A stretch of 27,246 nucleotides of DNA, from NCBI GenBank assembly GCA_937952285.1, contig CALFZE010000034.1, positions 1 through 27,246 of the forward strand, in the 5' to 3' direction. A program made the position numbers and the translations under genes. The notes under the pieces are model-generated. The model searched no databases. It was not told where the DNA came from and saw nothing but the letters and a program-made list of their open reading frames with translations. Shown in pieces: positions 24,235-27,246 of the stretch. The DNA comes from UBA2428 sp002343545. Its GTDB lineage: Bacteria; Bdellovibrionota; UBA2428. How positions within the stretch are numbered: the first letter of the stretch is position 1; each line of letters starts with the position of its first letter.

Positions 24235-25565
24235 CAATACCTCAGAATGGCTTCGGTCCCGCCCTCGGGGCGACGGCGCATCTCGAAGCCCCAGCCGTAA
24301 CCCTTGCTCACGCGCAGCACCCAGGCCAGCCCCAGCCCCGTGCTCCGAAAGTCGTCCGCCTCGGCGCGCTCGGGCGGCGTCCAGGTGTTGAAGGGCTGGC
24401 CGAGTCGACGCTCGACTTCGGCGGGCAAGCCCGGTCCTTCGTCGATCACCCGCAAGCAAGTTTCCTCGATGACCACGCGCACGGGCCGGGCGGACGGGGA
24501 ATAGCGAAGGGCGTTCGAGACGAGATTCGTCACGCATTGCTCGAACCATTCCGGCTTCGCGAAGACGACGGCGTCCTCTTGCCGGACCTCGCAAACGAGA
24601 CGGCCCACTTCGCCGCGGCCGAGCCGGTCGCAAAGCGCCGGTACGACCTTGGCCGGCCGGATCGCGTGGCGGTCTTCCGCCGGCGAGATGCGACCCACCC
24701 TCGCCCAGTCGAGGAACTCGTTCACGACCTTCGTGAGACGATCGACCTCGGAACGCGCTTCGCTCGCCGCCCTTCCTTCGAGGCCCTCCAGCGAATTACG
24801 AATGATCGTGATGGGGGTCTTGAGCTCGTGCGCCATCTGCGCCGCCGAAGCCTGTCCGAGCGCGACGTCGCCGCGTAAGCGTTCCGCGAGTTCCCGCGCC
24901 GCCGAAACGAGCTCGCCGAACTCGTCGCTTGCCCTCAGATTCTGGGGCAAAGAAGGCGAAGCCTCGCCGCGCGAAGGATCGCTCCCGCCGCTCTCCGCGA
25001 GAAAGCGCAGGTAGGATGCCAGCGAGCGCAAGGGCCGCAGCAGCACCGAAGTCAGGATCCAAGTCACCCCGACGAGCACGAGACCGATGAGCGCGAGATA
25101 AACGAAGATCGAACGCCCCAGGCTGTTCCAACGAACTTGCCCGCGGTCCAGCAGAACCCCCGCCTGGAGGACGCCGGACCCCCCGGGCAGCTCGACGTTC
25201 ATGATCCTAGCCGAGTGATTATTCCGCGAGATGGTCAAGAGGGGCGGCGAGCGGGGGAACTCGCCGCCGAGCAGCTCCGAGTTCCGGTTCTCGTAGCGAA
25301 TGCGCCCGTCGGAGTCGTACACCACGATAACGGCGCCCAAGCGCTCGTCCCCGAGCGCGTCGGCGACGATGTCCCCGGCCTCTTCGAGATCGTCGAAAGC
25401 GAACTGGCTCAGATCCGAGGCGTAGAGGCTCGTCGCGACGGCCTCGACCTGCTGATCGATGAGCCGCTGCCGCTCCGAGCGAAAGAAGTAGAAGTGCACG
25501 AAAGACACCGCGCCGATGGCGAGGCCGAGCGCGGAGAAAATGATGAGGACGAAACGGCGTTTCAC
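24234..25565 (-). CDS. Sensor histidine kinase
   Basis: The GTG at 25565 overlaps the regulator stop (GTGA) and has GAGGG upstream; the frame is open 54 bases further but inside the regulator gene. The 443-residue protein has TM1 (about 5-28), a periplasmic sensor of about 120 residues, TM2 (about 152-174) and a HAMP-like stretch. The H-box is MAHELKTP with phospho-acceptor His246. An N-box (VTNLVSNALRYS), a G1 box (VIDEGPGLP) and a G2 box (STGLGLAWVL) complete the catalytic domain. It should phosphorylate the adjacent OmpR-type regulator. The periplasmic sensor shows no known motif, so the signal is unknown. Confidence 0.95.
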   Translation of the reverse strand: MKRRFVLIIFSALGLAIGAVSFVHFYFFRSERQRLIDQQVEAVATSLYASDLSQFAFDDLEEAGDIVADALGDERLGAVIVVYDSDGRIRYENRNSELLGGEFPRSPPLLTISRNNHSARIMNVELPGGSGVLQAGVLLDRGQVRWNSLGRSIFVYLALIGLVLVGVTWILTSVLLRPLRSLASYLRFLAESGGSDPSRGEASPSLPQNLRASDEFGELVSAARELAERLRGDVALGQASAAQMAHELKTPITIIRNSLEGLEGRAASEARSEVDRLTKVVNEFLDWARVGRISPAEDRHAIRPAKVVPALCDRLGRGEVGRLVCEVRQEDAVVFAKPEWFEQCVTNLVSNALRYSPSARPVRVVIEETCLRVIDEGPGLPAEVERRLGQPFNTWTPPERAEADDFRSTGLGLAWVLRVSKGYGWGFEMRRRPEGGTEAILRY

Positions 25566-26242
25566 GTGCCCTCGATCCAATACCCGACGTTGCGACGGCT
25601 CGAAATCACCACCCGGCAAGGTTCCGACTCGAGCTTACGCCGAAGATTGCGAACGGTCACTTCGACCACGTTCGACTCGATGTCGAACTGCGAATTCCAA
25701 ACGCGATCGAGCAGCTGAAAGCGGTTGTAGACCTGTCCCGGCCGCTGCAGCAGCGTCTGCAGCAGGAGGTATTCCTTCTGCGAGAGGTCGATGCGACGAC
25801 CCGCCACCTCGACGACGTGCGCGAGGGGGTCGAGCGACAGCCCGCCCAATTCGAGTTTCGCCGTGCGCGGATCGGGGCTCGAACGCCGACCCAACGCCCG
25901 CAAGCGGGCCGTCAGTTCGACGAGGGAGAACGGCTTCGAGAGGTAATCGTCGGCCCCCGCGTCCAGCGCGCGAGCCTTTTCGTCGACGGAATTGAGGGCC
26001 GAAAGCACGAGGATCTTGGCGAGCGGCTGGTGCTCACGAACAAGGGGGAGCAGCGTGATGGAGTCTTCGCCGTGGATCATGCGATCCAGCAGGATCGCCT
26101 CGAAGGGCTCCACGGAAGAGGCGACGAGGTCCTTCGCTTCGGAAAGACGACGGCAGGCCGAGACGAGATGCCCTTCGTGCCGCAAAGATTCTTCGAGAAA
26201 ACGAAGAACCCGGGCTTCGTCCTCCACCACCAAGATTCTCAT
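25562..26242 (-). CDS. OmpR-family response regulator
   Basis: The 226-residue protein has a receiver domain with acidic Glu7-Asp8-Glu9, phospho-acceptor Asp53 (AILLDRMIHG), Ser81 and Lys103 (YLSKPFSLVELTARL). A winged-helix DNA-binding domain (about 130-224) ends in VRNLRRKLE and RRNVGYWIEG. The length is typical of OmpR/PhoB. It heads an operon with the kinase and ABC-F genes and probably controls them. No good ribosome site precedes the ATG. The 93-base gap upstream holds a 7-bp inverted repeat with a 29-base loop but no clear promoter. Confidence 0.95.
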   Translation of the reverse strand: MRILVVEDEARVLRFLEESLRHEGHLVSACRRLSEAKDLVASSVEPFEAILLDRMIHGEDSITLLPLVREHQPLAKILVLSALNSVDEKARALDAGADDYLSKPFSLVELTARLRALGRRSSPDPRTAKLELGGLSLDPLAHVVEVAGRRIDLSQKEYLLLQTLLQRPGQVYNRFQLLDRVWNSQFDIESNVVEVTVRNLRRKLESEPCRVVISSRRNVGYWIEGT

Positions 26243-26335
26243 CCGGATAGGGAAGTCGAGCGCCCGGGTCCTGTCCAGGGGTCGTCGCTAAAACCGTGGT
26301 TGGGGATCTCGGAGACGAGCGACGCCCCGACGGAC

Positions 26336-26539
26336 TTACTTATGCTTCTTCTTGGCCGGAGCTTCGGCGTGCGCGGCGGCGTCTTCGCACTTCTTCAGAT
26401 CGTCGCCCGTCTTGCCTTCGCAACCCTTGTGCTCGGTCGTATGTTCTTTGGTGTCGGGCTTCTTGTCGTGGCCGTTGGCGAAAGCGCTCATCGAGAAAAC
26501 GAGGGCGCCGGCGGTGAGGATGTTCGTGAATTTGGTCAT
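26336..26539 (-). CDS. Small exported Cys-pair protein A
   Basis: The 67-residue product has a signal peptide (to SAFA-NG), leaving about 45 residues rich in Lys, His, Asp and Glu. These include one cysteine pair, GCEGKTGDDLKKCEDAAA (C-x10-C), and a KKKHK end. AAGGAG sits before the ATG. It shares the GDDLKKC-like core and signal ending with the neighbouring 61-residue protein, so the two are likely paralogues. The pattern faintly recalls PsiF repeats but is shorter. The function is unknown; a metal-binding or secreted periplasmic role is only a guess. Confidence 0.7.
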   Translation of the reverse strand: MTKFTNILTAGALVFSMSAFANGHDKKPDTKEHTTEHKGCEGKTGDDLKKCEDAAAHAEAPAKKKHK

Positions 26540-26585
26540 GTGAAACTCCTTGTCAAAAAAAAGAACGGTGCTTGAGGACTCGGCC

Positions 26586-26603
26586 GGACCGCGGGGGCGG
26601 TCC
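26586..26603 (-). terminator. Possible terminator or attenuator after small protein B
   Basis: GGACCGC and GCGGTCC pair as a 7-bp stem with loop GGGG, and outer CGGC/GCCG arms can extend it. It overlaps the small-protein B stop. On the minus strand the T run (26562-26555) begins 23 bases downstream, too far for a standard intrinsic terminator. It may be a partial terminator that sets the ratio of the two small transcripts. Confidence 0.3.
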
Positions 26604-26788
26604 TAGCCGTTCTTCGCGGCTTTCTTGGCGGCCTTGATGCAAGCCCGAAGGTCTTTGCCTTTTTTGCCTTCGGCTTCGCAGGCGGACTTCGCCGCCTTGT
26701 AGTCGAACTTGGCGACCGGCGGGTTCGCGAACGCGCTCGTCGAAAGCACGAGGAGACCCGTGGCGAAAAGACGTTGGAAGCGGATCAT
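26603..26788 (-). CDS. Small exported Cys-pair protein B
   Basis: The 61-residue product has a signal peptide (ending SAFA-NP). The mature part of about 38 residues is Lys/Ala-rich, with ACEAEGKKGKDLRACIKAAK (C-x12-C). AAGGAG lies at good spacing before the ATG. It resembles the 67-residue neighbour and slightly the PsiF repeat. The two genes are 63 bases apart in the same direction and may share a transcript. The function is unknown. Confidence 0.72.
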   Translation of the reverse strand: MIRFQRLFATGLLVLSTSAFANPPVAKFDYKAAKSACEAEGKKGKDLRACIKAAKKAAKNG

Positions 26789-26841
26789 CTGCGACTCCTT
26801 TGTTTCCGGCGGCTTCGTCTATCCGGGCCGCTCATGAATCC

Positions 26842-26866
26842 ATTATCGAGCCCCGACCTTTCGGGG
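26842..26866 (-). promoter_or_regulatory. Possible promoter with dyad for the small exported proteins
   Basis: On the minus strand GATAAT (26847-26842; 5 of 6 for -10) is immediately preceded by a CCCCGA-CCTT-TCGGGG hairpin-type dyad (26851-26866), where a repressor could sit. No -35 consensus is visible. The remaining 26867-27000 region holds another palindrome, GGGCGCGCGCCC (26928-26939), and an AT-rich block (26964-26995). Confidence 0.3.
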
Positions 26867-27000
26867 AGATGATCCGAAGATGAAAAAGCCCTCATTTTGG
26901 CCCTCGGCTAAACCCCGGTAATCACGTGGGCGCGCGCCCCTCCTGCGGCTTTTCGCCCCCTAACGTCAAACATTTACCAAATAATTTTTATTCACACTTC

Positions 27001-27029
27001 TTGATGGGGGCGATCCGTTTTTTTAGCAT
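27001..27029 (+). promoter_or_regulatory. Candidate promoter for the terminal HTH gene
   Basis: TTGATG (27001-27006) and TAGCAT (27024-27029) are spaced by 17 bases, each 4 of 6 for the sigma-70 consensus. An AT-rich region (26964-26995) lies upstream. Transcription would start at about 27036, the ATG itself, giving a leaderless message. Confidence 0.4.
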
Positions 27030-27035
27030 GGAGTC

Positions 27036-27246
27036 ATGGCAATCCGCGGACCGCGCCACTTCGAACCTACCCGTCGCGCCGACCTCGGCGCCTTCCTGCG
27101 CCGGAGCCGGGAGAACCGCGGCCTTTCGCAGCTCGAGGTCGCCCATCACCTCGGGTTGAAGAGCGCCCAATCCGTCTCGGACTGGGAACGCAACTACGGC
27201 TGCGCGATCCCGATGGCCGCCTTCAAGAAACTCCTCGCCCTTTATC
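27036..27246 (+). CDS. XRE-family HTH regulator, N-terminal fragment (runs off window)
   Basis: The frame from ATG 27036 stays open to the window edge (70 codons). The product shows a Cro/C1-type helix-turn-helix at about residues 16-70: LGAFLRRSRENRGLSQLEVA, then HLGLKSAQSVSDWERNYGC and IPMAAFKKLLALY. This is a near-ideal match to the XRE domain. The remaining domains and the gene's partners lie outside the window. GGAG is only 2 bases from the ATG, which with the promoter position suggests a leaderless start. Confidence 0.8.
   Translation, partial: MAIRGPRHFEPTRRADLGAFLRRSRENRGLSQLEVAHHLGLKSAQSVSDWERNYGCAIPMAAFKKLLALY

Noticed and set aside
22516..24300. A 594-codon open frame on the plus strand, opposite the ABC-F gene
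   Set aside because: It is an antisense shadow typical of high-GC DNA. The product is Arg/Glu/Val-rich with no domain, while the minus strand encodes a complete ABC-F protein.
1..27246. tRNA, rRNA, CRISPR arrays, insertion sequences and riboswitches
   Set aside because: None were recognised: no regular repeats with spacers, no transposase, no cloverleaf or rRNA-like sequence.

Overview
The window is about 27 kb of high-GC, gene-dense DNA from a Gram-negative bacterium. Nearly every base codes, many genes overlap by 1 to 32 bases, and Shine-Dalgarno sites are of the GGAG or GAGGG type. The gene content includes many signal-peptide proteins, a lipoprotein with LamG and FN3-like modules, MotA/MotB, a Spy/CpxP-like protein and a regulator whose C-terminal half resembles DUF4423/TIGR02147. 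This fits Bdellovibrionota/Oligoflexia or a neighbouring deltaproteobacterial-type lineage. That placement is an inference. I see no rRNA, tRNA, CRISPR array, transposase or phage genes.

Layout. (1) 36-3374, plus strand: a membrane-anchored AAA ATPase followed after 6 bases by an MscS-type channel, then a probable terminator. (2) 3467-6783, plus strand: a DUF3050 (heme-oxygenase-like) protein, a Spy/CpxP-like periplasmic protein and an S41 protease. (3) 14119 down to 6808, minus strand: six overlapping or abutting genes encoding a periplasmic TPR-like protein, MotA, MotB, a FliF/FliG-like fusion, an outer-membrane barrel candidate and a 1,070-residue LamG lipoprotein. (4) 14215-15928: a secreted HExxH protein divergent from an HTH regulator. 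(5) 15945-17573, minus strand: an orphan exported membrane protein. (6) 20927 down to 17631, minus strand: an HExxH protein, an ATP-grasp ligase and an EamA exporter, translationally coupled. (7) 26242 down to 21031, minus strand: response regulator, sensor kinase and ABC-F ATPase, coupled by overlapping codons, then an M64-like secreted peptidase. (8) 26788-26336, minus strand: two tiny exported Cys-pair proteins. (9) 27036 to the edge, plus strand: the start of an XRE regulator.

The most interesting system is region 3. It pairs an ion-driven stator (MotA/MotB) with a protein that seems to merge a FliF-like periplasmic domain, one membrane helix and a FliG-like cytoplasmic domain. No other flagellar gene is visible, and the same operon carries a barrel candidate and a large surface lipoprotein. 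I propose an envelope-spanning motor that moves or energises a surface adhesin, for gliding, prey contact or a related job. The assignment of the fusion protein rests on pattern recognition and needs profile or structure searches. Second-tier interests are the AAA ATPase-MscS pair, the ATP-grasp/HExxH/EamA cluster as a possible small-metabolite pathway, the two-component system fused translationally to an ABC-F gene, and a LamG domain nested inside another LamG domain.
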